From: JAVKBW01 sp964352715
GTDB taxonomy: Bacteria; Pseudomonadota; Alphaproteobacteria; UBA8366; Aestuariispiraceae
Assembly: GCA_964352715.1 (NCBI GenBank)
Contig: CAYGSU010000001.1
Coordinates: forward strand, 62,001 to 126,000
Length of the DNA: 64,000 bases
Reading direction: 5' to 3'
Under the pieces are notes generated by a model. The model was given only the letters and a program-made list of their open reading frames with translations. It had not been told where the DNA came from and did no database searches. Of this stretch, positions 27,877 to 35,800 are shown one piece after another; the stretch's first letter is position 1, and each line of letters starts with the position of its first letter. A program made the translations under genes and the position numbers.

Positions 27877-28039
27877 TATACATGTCATGCAGGTTTCGCA
27901 ATTGCATAGATTTCTGTCCGGACACGGATTCGGCACTCTTGACTTGTCTTTAATACCAGATGTTGTTGTAAATCGAACGGTGACCTCACTGTCATGATCT
28001 TTAACGGCGGCCCGCCGACCTTACTTACGGAGCGACAAT

Positions 28040-28738
28040 GTGACCAAATCGCCGGCGGAAAAACTCCTGGAGTTGCTGGAGACGAATGCCGAGGCGGACG
28101 TCAGCCTGATGCAGCAGGCCTATCGCCGGCTTGAGGAACTGATCGTCACTCTGCAACTGAAGCCCGGTGAAGTCCTGTCGGAATCGACTCTCACAAAGCA
28201 ACTGGGTATCGGCAGAACACCGGTGCGGGAAGCCTTGCAGCGGCTGGCGCGGGAAGGCCTTGTTTCCATTCTGTCGCGCCGTGGCATTCTGGTCAGCGAG
28301 CTGGATGTCCGGCGGCAGATGAAACTTCTGGAACTGCGGCGCGAGCTGGAACGGCTGATGGCCAAGCTCGGCGCCCGGCGCGCAGGGGCCGAAGAACGCG
28401 CCGCCTTTGCCTTCATCGCCAATGGCATGAACCAGGCGGCCAAGGAAAACGATGAAATCCGGTTCATGCGGCTCGACCGCCAGTTGAACCTTCTGATGTG
28501 TCAGGCATCGAAAAACGAACACCTGACCAGCGCTATGGCGTTGACGCATGGCCAGTCGCGCCGGTTCTGGTTCCACCATCACCGCGATGTCGGTGATCTC
28601 GACCTGTGCGCCCGGCTGCATGCGCAACTGGCGTCATCGATCTGCGATGGTGACGAAGAAAAGGCCATGGCCGCCAGCGATACCCTGCTCGATTATGTCG
28701 AGAACTTCACCCGAGCGACTCTGGATTCAGGGCGCTAA
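28040..28738 (+). CDS. GntR family transcriptional regulator, FadR/FCD type
   Basis: A 232-residue regulator with a winged HTH at about 25-90 (LSESTLTKQLGIGRTPVREALQRLAREGL) and an all-helical FCD ligand domain behind it. The start is a GTG at 28040 preceded by ACGGAG. FCD regulators answer to small carboxylates or sugar acids, which fits control of the TRAP transporter just downstream. CTGATATATT-type sites upstream of the divergent membrane genes, the TRAP operon and other nearby units are the natural candidates for its operators. Confidence 0.9.
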   Translation: MTKSPAEKLLELLETNAEADVSLMQQAYRRLEELIVTLQLKPGEVLSESTLTKQLGIGRTPVREALQRLAREGLVSILSRRGILVSELDVRRQMKLLELRRELERLMAKLGARRAGAEERAAFAFIANGMNQAAKENDEIRFMRLDRQLNLLMCQASKNEHLTSAMALTHGQSRRFWFHHHRDVGDLDLCARLHAQLASSICDGDEEKAMAASDTLLDYVENFTRATLDSGR

Positions 28739-28938
28739 CCGCCCCTCCTGTTCCTCCCGAATGATGATGCGCGGCCTGGTGCATGCTGCTTCGTCTGTGT
28801 CGCCGGGTCGCCCTGTCTTGTTTAAATAAAAAAACTAGCATACTATAAATATATCAGTCATATTTCATAAAATGACAATCGCCATGGAATTGGCGAGGCA
28901 ACAAAAACAAGCGTTTACGGGTTCGGGGGGTGCGTGAC
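28739..28938. other. Promoter region of the TRAP operon
   Basis: Two hundred bases, very AT-rich from about 28820, with an inverted copy of the operator at 28843-28857. No coding capacity seen. Confidence 0.5.
28843..28857 (-). promoter_or_regulatory. Operator copy 3, upstream of the TRAP operon
   Basis: On the minus strand it reads CTGATATATTTATAG, about 80 bases upstream of the DUF6166 start. Its core matches the copies at 26323 and 27862 in ten of the first ten bases. Confidence 0.55.
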
Positions 28939-29238
28939 ATGAAAGTCTATCTGGGAAATCGGACTCTCGATGGCCTTGAAGTTACGGTGGATTCGGCGCC
29001 GCTGGATCCACGGACGGATGTCAAAGCCGTCTCCCAGAATGGATATGAATGGGGGTATGCGGGGCCGGAACCGGCGCAGCTCGCCCTCGCCATTCTGTGT
29101 GACCATTACGGCGACACCGACAAAGCTCTCAAAGACTACCCGATCTTCATGGAGGCCATTGTCTCGAACTTCAATAACGAGTGGGAAATGTCGTCCGAAG
29201 ACATCGACATCGCCCTTGAAAATATTGGCTGCGTTTAA
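28939..29238 (+). CDS. DUF6166 domain protein
   Basis: About 99 residues from ATG 28939 (a GTG at 28930 is also possible; GGGGGG precedes both). It matches the small DUF6166 pattern: MKVYLGNR at the start, GYEWGYAGPEPAQLALAIL in the middle and a short acidic C-terminus. The family is a small soluble domain of unknown role. As first gene of a TRAP transporter operon it is in an unusual place. It may be part of the same transcript as the binding-protein gene 67 bases downstream. Confidence 0.75.
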   Translation: MKVYLGNRTLDGLEVTVDSAPLDPRTDVKAVSQNGYEWGYAGPEPAQLALAILCDHYGDTDKALKDYPIFMEAIVSNFNNEWEMSSEDIDIALENIGCV

Positions 29239-29305
29239 AGAGAACAGGTTGCCGGAAAATCCGGCAATCAATGCAAAACCCAATGGGAGAGAAACATTGC
29301 AGAAC

Positions 29306-30367
29306 ATGACCAAACGTAATTTCATCAAGGGACTGGCCGGCGCTGCGGCGCTGCTGGTTGGACTGGGTGCCGGCAGCGCGGCGTTCGCGCAGGAGCATTC
29401 GTTCAAAATGGCGACGGGCTGGGGCGGCGGACCCCTGATGGATATCGGCGCCAAGGCATTCGCCGAAAAAGTTGCAGAACTTTCCAACGGCCGGATCGAA
29501 ATCGAAGTCTTCCCGGCCGGTACACTCGGCCCGGGTCTGAAGGTTTCCGAAACCGTTGAACAGGGCGTTGCCGAAATGGGTCACACCTGGATCGGTTACG
29601 ACTGGGGCGCTGACCCGACAGCGGTCCTGTTCGGCGGGTTCGCCGGCAGTTTCGATTCCGAACGCATGCTGCACTGGCTGTATCGTGCCGGCGGCGCGGA
29701 TCTGCAGGCCGAATGGCGCGATGAAAAATTCAATCTCGTTTCCATGCCGCTGTTCATCCGTACATCCGAAGTGTTCCTGCATTCACGCAAACCGGTCCGC
29801 ACGCTTGAAGACCTTCAGGGCCTGAAGCTTCGCACGGCCGGTGCCTGGCTGGAAATTTCGCAAGGCATGGGGGCCGCACCGGTCACGATGCCCGGCGGCG
29901 ATGTCTATGCCGCATTGGAACGAGGTACGATCGACGCGACCGAATGGGGCACTCTGTGGGAAAACGTTTCGCCCGGTTTCCACCGCGTCACCAAGTACGT
30001 GATTATCCCCGGCGTGCACCAGCCGACGGCGCCGTTCGAACTGGTGATCAACAAGGAAGCCTGGGCCGAGCTTAACGAAGCCGATCAGCAGATTGTTCGT
30101 GACGCGGCTTTCATGACGACCATGAATTCGTGGCTGACGATCGGCCAGGAAGACGCAAACGCCCTGCAGTTCTTCCGTGACCAGGGCAACGAAATCATTG
30201 AACTCGACGAAGAAGTCCAGTTCAGCGCCCGCGAAGCCGGTCTTGCCTGGGCTGATGAAAAGGCCAGTGACAACGAGTGGTTCAAGCGCGTCCTCGACAG
30301 CCAGAAGGCCTTTACCGAACTCTGGGCCGATGCGTCCAAGTACCGCAACGTCAAGACACGGAACTGA
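29306..30367 (+). CDS. dctP: TRAP transporter solute-binding protein (DctP family)
   Basis: The periplasmic binding protein has 353 residues with an N-terminal signal ending AAFAQ (KRNFIKGL precedes the hydrophobic part). Typical DctP features follow: FAEKVAELSNGRIEIEVFPAGTLGP, GLKLRTAGAWLEISQGMGA and the conserved Arg of LRTAG that grips a ligand carboxylate. ATG 29306 is taken as start, although a TTG at 29298 has the better-placed GGGAG. A terminator hairpin follows before the membrane subunits. The ligand should be an organic acid; its identity is unknown. Confidence 0.92.
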   Translation: MTKRNFIKGLAGAAALLVGLGAGSAAFAQEHSFKMATGWGGGPLMDIGAKAFAEKVAELSNGRIEIEVFPAGTLGPGLKVSETVEQGVAEMGHTWIGYDWGADPTAVLFGGFAGSFDSERMLHWLYRAGGADLQAEWRDEKFNLVSMPLFIRTSEVFLHSRKPVRTLEDLQGLKLRTAGAWLEISQGMGAAPVTMPGGDVYAALERGTIDATEWGTLWENVSPGFHRVTKYVIIPGVHQPTAPFELVINKEAWAELNEADQQIVRDAAFMTTMNSWLTIGQEDANALQFFRDQGNEIIELDEEVQFSAREAGLAWADEKASDNEWFKRVLDSQKAFTELWADASKYRNVKTRN

Positions 30368-30421
30368 GCGGTATTTTGAATCTGTCCGCCACTCGCTCTT
30401 ACCTGTGGCACCAACTCAGCC

Positions 30422-30461
30422 GCTGGCCGGTTTATTTGAAATCGGCCAGCGCCTTTTTTTC
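30422..30461 (+). terminator. Intercistronic terminator between dctP and dctQ
   Basis: GCTGGCCG (30422-30429) pairs with CGGCCAGC (30443-30450) and is followed by GCC and seven T. It should end most transcripts after the binding-protein gene and allow limited readthrough into the membrane subunits. Confidence 0.85.
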
Positions 30462-30517
30462 TTTATATTCTGTGAAACAGCAGCCGATGCTTTCGGGACA
30501 AGGGTTGTCGGGAAATC

Positions 30518-31039
30518 ATGCAAACCATCATCACTCTGATTGAGCGGATCGTTATCGGTATCGGCAAAGTGACAGCGCTGATTATCGTGCCGCTGATACT
30601 GGCGACCTGCTACGAGGTGTTTTCGCGCTACCTGTTCGATGCTCCGACGATCTGGGCTTATGAAATGGGGTATATCCTGACCGGCACGCATTTCCTGCTC
30701 GGTGCATCGCTTGCCCTGCAGAAGAAAACCCATATCAGGATCGATCTGATCTACACGCATCTGTCGCCGCGCAACAAATCGATTGTCGATCTTGTATTCT
30801 ATTGCGGGCTGTTTTTGCCGTTTCTGATTTTGTTAAGTCATTCGCTTTGGGATTACGCATTCCGTGCGTTTCTGAGTGGTGAACAATCAGGCCAGTCCGC
30901 CTGGAGCCCGCCGATCTGGCCATTCCGCATGGCGCTGACGCTGGGCTTCGTTCTGCTGACGCTGCAGGTCATTGCTGAGATTCTGAAATGTATCGCGGTG
31001 ATCCGGGGGCAAACCATCTCTTCGGAAAGCGAGGGCTGA
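30518..31039 (+). CDS. dctQ: TRAP transporter small membrane subunit (DctQ family)
   Basis: 173 residues with four membrane segments and the DctQ pattern: LATCYEVFSRYLFDAPTIWAYEM near residues 29-51 and an LQKKTHIRIDLIY stretch after the second helix. It partners the large DctM subunit encoded 3 bases downstream and the binding protein upstream, for sodium-dependent uptake of an organic acid. Confidence 0.92.
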   Translation: MQTIITLIERIVIGIGKVTALIIVPLILATCYEVFSRYLFDAPTIWAYEMGYILTGTHFLLGASLALQKKTHIRIDLIYTHLSPRNKSIVDLVFYCGLFLPFLILLSHSLWDYAFRAFLSGEQSGQSAWSPPIWPFRMALTLGFVLLTLQVIAEILKCIAVIRGQTISSESEG

Positions 31040-31042
31040 TCC

Positions 31043-32380
31043 ATGGAAGCTCTCCTGATGTTTCCGGCGCTGTTTCTGCTGATCTTTCTCGGCTTCCCGG
31101 TTGCCTTTTCCCTGATGTCGGTCGCCTTCGTTTTCGGCCTGATGACCTTCGGCTCGGCAAGTTTCTTCCAGTACACCCAGAAGGTTGAGGATATCGCCGC
31201 CAACTTCGTTCTCGCGGCCGTTCCGCTGTTTGTCTTCATGGGGTCAATGCTGGAGCGGTCCGGCATTGCCGAACGCCTGTTCGAAGCGGTGCATCTGTGG
31301 ACCCGCCGCCTGCCCGGTGGGCTGGCGATCGGCACGATTATCATGTGCATCATTTTTGCCGCCTCGACCGGTGTCATCGGCGCCACCGAAACGGTAGTCG
31401 GTCTGCTCGCCATTCCCGCGATGATGAAGTTCAAGTACGACAATTCGCTTATCTCGGGCACCATCTGCGCCGGCGGGTCGTTGGGCACGATTATTCCGCC
31501 GTCGGTTGTTGTCGTCGTGATGGGGCCGATTGCCGACGTTTCCATCGGTGATCTGATGGTCGGCATGATCTTCCCCGGGCTCGTCCTGTCCGGCCTCTAC
31601 ATCGTCTATATTCTCGGCCTCTGCATCATCAAGCCGAGCGTCGCCCCGCCCGAGGAGGACGCCGGCGACGAGCCGGACTTCGCCACCAAGATCAAGATCA
31701 CCGCCAAAGCGCTGGTGCCGCCCCTGTTCATGATCATGGCCGTGCTCGGATCGATCATGATGGGTTGGGCTGCGCCAACCGAAGCGGCAGCATTGGGTGC
31801 GCTCGGCGCGTTTCTGCTGACCATCGTTTACGGCAAATTCTCCATCAGGATGTTCAGGGAAGCGATTATCAAGACCCTGACCATCACCGCGATGATCATG
31901 CTGATCCTGCTGGGCGGCAGCATCTTTACCGGCGTCTTCGTCGGGGCCGGTGGCATGGGCGTGATGCGCGATCTTATCGATGCGGTTCAACTTGGCCCGT
32001 GGGAACTTCTGATCCTGTTTCTGGTTCTGATTTTCATCGCCGGGTTTTTCCTGGAATGGATTTCAATCCTGCTGATTTTCGTGCCGCTGTTCATGCCGTT
32101 CATCCGGGAAGCCTGGGCGGCGAGCGGATACGGCGGATATTTCGATCCGGTCTGGTTCTGCATGCTGTTGCTGATCATGATCCAGTCGAGCTACATGACG
32201 CCGCCGATGGCGCCGGCGATTTTCTACCTGCGCGGCATCGCGCCGCCGGAAATCACGCTGCGTCAGATGTACAAGGGCGTCGTGCCGTTTCTGGTGATTC
32301 AGATCATCGCGCTGATGATTGTGATGGCGTTTCCGCAACTGGCGCTGTGGCTGCCGGATCAACTGCTTGGATTCAACTAG
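31043..32380 (+). CDS. dctM: TRAP transporter large membrane subunit (DctM family)
   Basis: The 445-residue protein is strongly hydrophobic throughout, with the DctM signatures FLGFPVAFSLM, VPLFVFMGSMLERSG, ICAGGSLGTIIPPS (the conserved GGxxGxxIPPS) and YMTPPMAPAIFYLRG. It forms the transport channel with DctQ. It is coupled to dctQ (3-base spacing) and is followed 29 bases later by the PhyH dioxygenase gene, which suggests that enzyme works on the imported compound. Confidence 0.94.
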   Translation: MEALLMFPALFLLIFLGFPVAFSLMSVAFVFGLMTFGSASFFQYTQKVEDIAANFVLAAVPLFVFMGSMLERSGIAERLFEAVHLWTRRLPGGLAIGTIIMCIIFAASTGVIGATETVVGLLAIPAMMKFKYDNSLISGTICAGGSLGTIIPPSVVVVVMGPIADVSIGDLMVGMIFPGLVLSGLYIVYILGLCIIKPSVAPPEEDAGDEPDFATKIKITAKALVPPLFMIMAVLGSIMMGWAAPTEAAALGALGAFLLTIVYGKFSIRMFREAIIKTLTITAMIMLILLGGSIFTGVFVGAGGMGVMRDLIDAVQLGPWELLILFLVLIFIAGFFLEWISILLIFVPLFMPFIREAWAASGYGGYFDPVWFCMLLLIMIQSSYMTPPMAPAIFYLRGIAPPEITLRQMYKGVVPFLVIQIIALMIVMAFPQLALWLPDQLLGFN

Positions 32381-32409
32381 GTCACATCAAACTTCCTGAG
32401 GTTCCGACC

Positions 32410-33288
32410 ATGACACCCGAAGCGATTCTCTCCCATCCCGCAAAAGCCCTGACGGACGATGCGCGCGCCTCGTATTTCGAAAAGGGATATCTGCTTGCCG
32501 AGAGTTTTATCGGCGGCGACTGGCTGACCCGCATGCGCGAGGCTGCGAACAAGCTGGTGGAGCAGAGCCGGACCTATACGGAATCCGACGCCATCTACGA
32601 CCTCGAAAAAGGCCATTCAGCCGATGATCCGCGATTGCGGCGGGTTTCCAGCCCTTGCGACGTCGATCCGGATTTCTGGTCATTTCTCAATGACTCGCCG
32701 ATTGGAGACCTGTTCGAGGATCTTCTGGGGCCGGACGTCAAATTCTACCAGTCGAAACTGAACTTCAAATGGGCGCGTGGCGGCACAGAGGTGAAATGGC
32801 ACCAGGATGCACCGTTCTTTCCGCACACGAACGATTCCGTCATGACGGTGGGTCTTTATCTGGAAGATTGCGGGCTGGAACAGGGACCGCTTGCCGTTAT
32901 TCCCGGCAGTCACAAGCGCGAAATTTTCAGCCACTATGACAGTAGCGGACGCTGGACAGGGAGTATCCAGAACGACGATCTGGTGCGGGTCGATACCGGC
33001 AGCGCCGAACTGCTGAGCGGCCCGGCCGGGTCGGTTACGGTGCATAATTACCGGACGGTTCATGGGTCCGGCCCGAACACATCGCCTGTCGGCCGGCCGC
33101 TGTTGTTGAACGTTGTTTCCGCCGCCGATGCCATGCCCTATACGCACAATGCACTGGCGTCGGCCTATGAACAGGAAATCATTCGCGGTAAACCGGCGGC
33201 CTGGGCGCATCATACGGAAGGCAAATACCAGATTCCGCCGGACTGGAGCGGCGGGTATTCGTCTATTTTCGCGATTCAGCAGGGCTGA
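32410..33288 (+). CDS. Phytanoyl-CoA dioxygenase (PhyH) family protein
   Basis: A 292-residue Fe(II)/2-oxoglutarate oxygenase. The metal triad is His131 and Asp133 in KWHQDAPFF and His218 in YRTVHGSGPN, with Arg229 placed to bind 2-oxoglutarate. The open frame runs far upstream, but ATG 32410 is the first start after the dctM stop and fits the domain start. As last gene of the TRAP operon it probably hydroxylates the imported acid or its derivative. A second PhyH gene lies at the window start. Confidence 0.9.
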   Translation: MTPEAILSHPAKALTDDARASYFEKGYLLAESFIGGDWLTRMREAANKLVEQSRTYTESDAIYDLEKGHSADDPRLRRVSSPCDVDPDFWSFLNDSPIGDLFEDLLGPDVKFYQSKLNFKWARGGTEVKWHQDAPFFPHTNDSVMTVGLYLEDCGLEQGPLAVIPGSHKREIFSHYDSSGRWTGSIQNDDLVRVDTGSAELLSGPAGSVTVHNYRTVHGSGPNTSPVGRPLLLNVVSAADAMPYTHNALASAYEQEIIRGKPAAWAHHTEGKYQIPPDWSGGYSSIFAIQQG

Positions 33289-33323
33289 TTTAGACGGGTT
33301 GTGAGGAAAGCCTTGAATCTCAA

Positions 33324-33346
33324 CTGATCTATCAGTAATATATCAG
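33324..33346. promoter_or_regulatory. Operator copy 4 (double site) upstream of the hydroxylase gene
   Basis: CTGAT-CT-ATCAG (33324-33335) has perfect 5-bp arms and overlaps a second site, CTGATATATTACTG on the minus strand (33333-33346). Together they make a tandem version of the operator seen at 26323, 27862 and 28843, about 70 bases before the hydroxylase ATG. Confidence 0.6.
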
Positions 33347-33417
33347 TTGAGATCATACAGGCTGCGGACAAAATGCACGCCGTCAGCAGGAGATGGATGA
33401 AGGAAGGGTCTGAAACG

Positions 33418-34221
33418 ATGGAACTTCAAGCAACGCCAATGTCAGACAGACAACGGGATTTCAGGTCAGAATACCGAAGCAGGATCGCGGGCTGGTACAA
33501 TGGCTGGCTGCATGTCGCCATCATCTATGTCATCGGCATTGCCGCAATGTATATCTATGTGTCGAACATCTCGGCCGTTCAGCCGCTGGAATGGATCACG
33601 ATCCCCGTGATCTTCCTGGTCTGCAACATATTCGAATGGTTCCTGCACCGGCATGTCATGCACCGGCCGCTGCGGTTTCCGGGCATGCGGGCGATCTATT
33701 CGCGCCACACCCTGACGCATCATCAGTTCTTTACCGAAAACGAAATGCGGTTTGCCGACCACAAGGACTGGCGCGTGACATTCTTCCCGCCCTACGCGCT
33801 TGTCGTGTTTATCCTGATGTCGATTCCGGGCGCCTGGATCGCGGCGCAGATCTTCACGGAAAATGTCGGCTGGCTGGTGATGTGCACCACGACCGGCATG
33901 TACATGACCTATGAGTTCATGCATTTCTGCTGCCATGTCGAGGAAAACAGCTTCGTTCGCAACATGCCGTTTGTGAACACGATCCGCCGGCACCATACCG
34001 CGCATCACGATCAGTCGATCATGATGGAGCGGAACATGAACCTGACCTTCCCGATCGCCGACTGGATGTTCGGAACGTCCGATCTGGATCGCGGTCTGCT
34101 GGGGCATATATTCAACGGCTATAACACCGACCATATCCGCAAGGATATGCGGGTAACGTCGCGCACGCCGCGCGGTGTCCGGACGGATAAAGGGCCTGCA
34201 CCTGCGTCGACGACGGCCTGA
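33418..34221 (+). CDS. Membrane fatty acid hydroxylase / sterol desaturase family protein
   Basis: The 267-residue membrane protein carries the histidine boxes of the di-iron hydroxylase superfamily: HRHVMH (77-82), RHTLTHH (96-102), HFCCH (169-173) and RRHHTAHH (190-197), with about four membrane segments between them. I chose ATG 33418 because GGAAGGG precedes it. It would oxidise a C-H bond in a lipid or other hydrophobic substrate with O2 and an electron donor. It has its own operator-bearing promoter and looks to be in the same regulon as the TRAP genes. Its last 49 bases are repeated after the N gap. Confidence 0.88.
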   Translation: MELQATPMSDRQRDFRSEYRSRIAGWYNGWLHVAIIYVIGIAAMYIYVSNISAVQPLEWITIPVIFLVCNIFEWFLHRHVMHRPLRFPGMRAIYSRHTLTHHQFFTENEMRFADHKDWRVTFFPPYALVVFILMSIPGAWIAAQIFTENVGWLVMCTTTGMYMTYEFMHFCCHVEENSFVRNMPFVNTIRRHHTAHHDQSIMMERNMNLTFPIADWMFGTSDLDRGLLGHIFNGYNTDHIRKDMRVTSRTPRGVRTDKGPAPASTTA

Positions 34222-34382
34222 GGCGCGNNNNNNNNNNNNNNNNNNNNNNNNNNNNNNNNNNNNNNNNNNNNNNNNNNNNNNNNNNNNNNNNNNNNNNNNN
34301 NNNNNNNNNNNNNNNNNNNNNNNNNNNCGGTGTCCGGACGGATAAAGGGCCTGCACCTGCGTCGACGACGGCCTGAGGCGCG
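34173..34382. repeat. 55-bp direct repeat flanking a 100-N gap (assembly artefact)
   Basis: Bases 34173-34227 and 34328-34382 are identical, one on each side of the N run at 34228-34327. This is what two overlapping contig ends look like when a scaffolder inserts a standard gap instead of merging them. The true sequence probably has one copy and no gap. Confidence 0.9.
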
Positions 34383-34419
34383 TCTGCTACCAAATAACCG
34401 CTGAGTGCGCTAACCGGCC

Positions 34420-35673
34420 TCAATCAGTTTTGAGATTGGAATCCTGGCCGGCAGACCACGCGCCCGCGGCCTCTACCGCGACGGATGTGGTGGTGGGCAG
34501 CACGCCGAGATAGCTTTCGGTCTTGTCCACCGGAACGCTGGACCGCTGCGTCATCCGGTAGAGAGCATAGAGCGCAATGGCGCCGAAGGTCGCGCCCAGC
34601 GCAAGCCAGAACGCATACGGTCCAAGGATATGCATTGCCCAGCCGGTCGCCAGCGGGCCGGCAATCGCGCCCAGTCCGAAAGTAAAAACAAGGCCGCCGG
34701 AAGCTGCAGGCATATCTTCGGTCGAAAGATAGTCATTGGTATAGGCCAGAAAAAGGGCATACAGCGGCGTCGTCACACCGCCGGCAAAGAAGGCGGCCGC
34801 CATCAGAAACCAGAGACCGCCCCCGGTGAACCAGCCCAGCATGCAGGATGCTGCGCCGAGACCAGCCGCCCCGAAGATCAGTTTGCGGCGGTCCATTCTG
34901 TCCGACAGCCAGCCAATGGGATATTGCATCACCAGCGCGCCGGCGAACAGCATCGCAATAAACAGCGCAATTTCCGACGCGGTCATGCCGATCTGGGTGC
35001 CGAAAACGGCGCCCATGCCGGATTGCGTCGCATAAACGGTGCCCAGCAGGAAAATCCCCACGGTGCCAAGCGGCGACCCTGTGAAGAGTTTGCGCAAAGG
35101 CATCGGGCGGATGACTTCGGCCGTCGGAACCGGGATGACGGACAAAAGGATGGGCGCAAAGGAAACCGACACGAGGATTGAAGCGCCGATGAACAGAACC
35201 GGCGTCGCGGCATCGCCGAGGGTCAACAACCCCTGCGCGCCGATGATACCCAGTGTCTGCGACATCATGTAGGCCGACAGGACCCTGCCGCGTGTTTCGT
35301 TGGTGGCGGCGTTGTTCAGCCAGCTTTCCGCCGTGACATAGATACCCGACATGCAGAACCCGATGATCAACCGCACCACTGTCCAGATCCAGGGGTCGTT
35401 CAGCAACGGAAACGTAAGCAGCCCGGCCGACATGAAACTGCCCAACGCGGCGAAAACCCGCACATGCCCGACCCGCCGGATCAATGCCGGTGAAAACCGG
35501 GCGCCGGACAGGAACCCCATGAAATAGCCTGACGTGACGATCGCGAGTTCAAGAGATGAAAACCCCTCGATCCCGCCGCGCAGGCCGATCAGGGTGAAAT
35601 GCATGCCGTTGCCCAGCATGATCAGCACGATACCGATCAGAAGCGCCCAGACTCCGGACAATACCTTGATCAT
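34420..35673 (-). CDS. MFS transporter
   Basis: This 417-residue protein (from ATG 35673, MIKVLSGVWALL) has about twelve transmembrane segments. It contains GFLSGARFSPALIRRVGHVRVFAALG (motif-A-like loop) and YPIGWLSDRMDRRKLI in the second half, and resembles the YcaD-type group of MFS proteins. The frame is open further upstream to 35868, but that part is proline-rich and runs into the end of dabA, so I excluded it. No clear substrate. It is oriented like dabA, 128 bases after it. Confidence 0.88.
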   Translation of the reverse strand: MIKVLSGVWALLIGIVLIMLGNGMHFTLIGLRGGIEGFSSLELAIVTSGYFMGFLSGARFSPALIRRVGHVRVFAALGSFMSAGLLTFPLLNDPWIWTVVRLIIGFCMSGIYVTAESWLNNAATNETRGRVLSAYMMSQTLGIIGAQGLLTLGDAATPVLFIGASILVSVSFAPILLSVIPVPTAEVIRPMPLRKLFTGSPLGTVGIFLLGTVYATQSGMGAVFGTQIGMTASEIALFIAMLFAGALVMQYPIGWLSDRMDRRKLIFGAAGLGAASCMLGWFTGGGLWFLMAAAFFAGGVTTPLYALFLAYTNDYLSTEDMPAASGGLVFTFGLGAIAGPLATGWAMHILGPYAFWLALGATFGAIALYALYRMTQRSSVPVDKTESYLGVLPTTTSVAVEAAGAWSAGQDSNLKTD

Positions 35674-35800
35674 GAAGCGTCCTTTCGCGTCCGGGACAAT
35701 GCTGCCTGCACCGTTGAACAAATCAGCCGGCGTAACCTTCTTTACAACGCCGCATGCATGTCCATGAACGACACCGTACCGGGCCACGGCCCGGTCGCTG

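Noticed and set aside
34173..34382. Target-site duplication of a mobile element
   Set aside because: A perfect 55-base repeat placed exactly at both edges of a standard 100-N gap is better explained by unmerged contig ends; no transposase is near.
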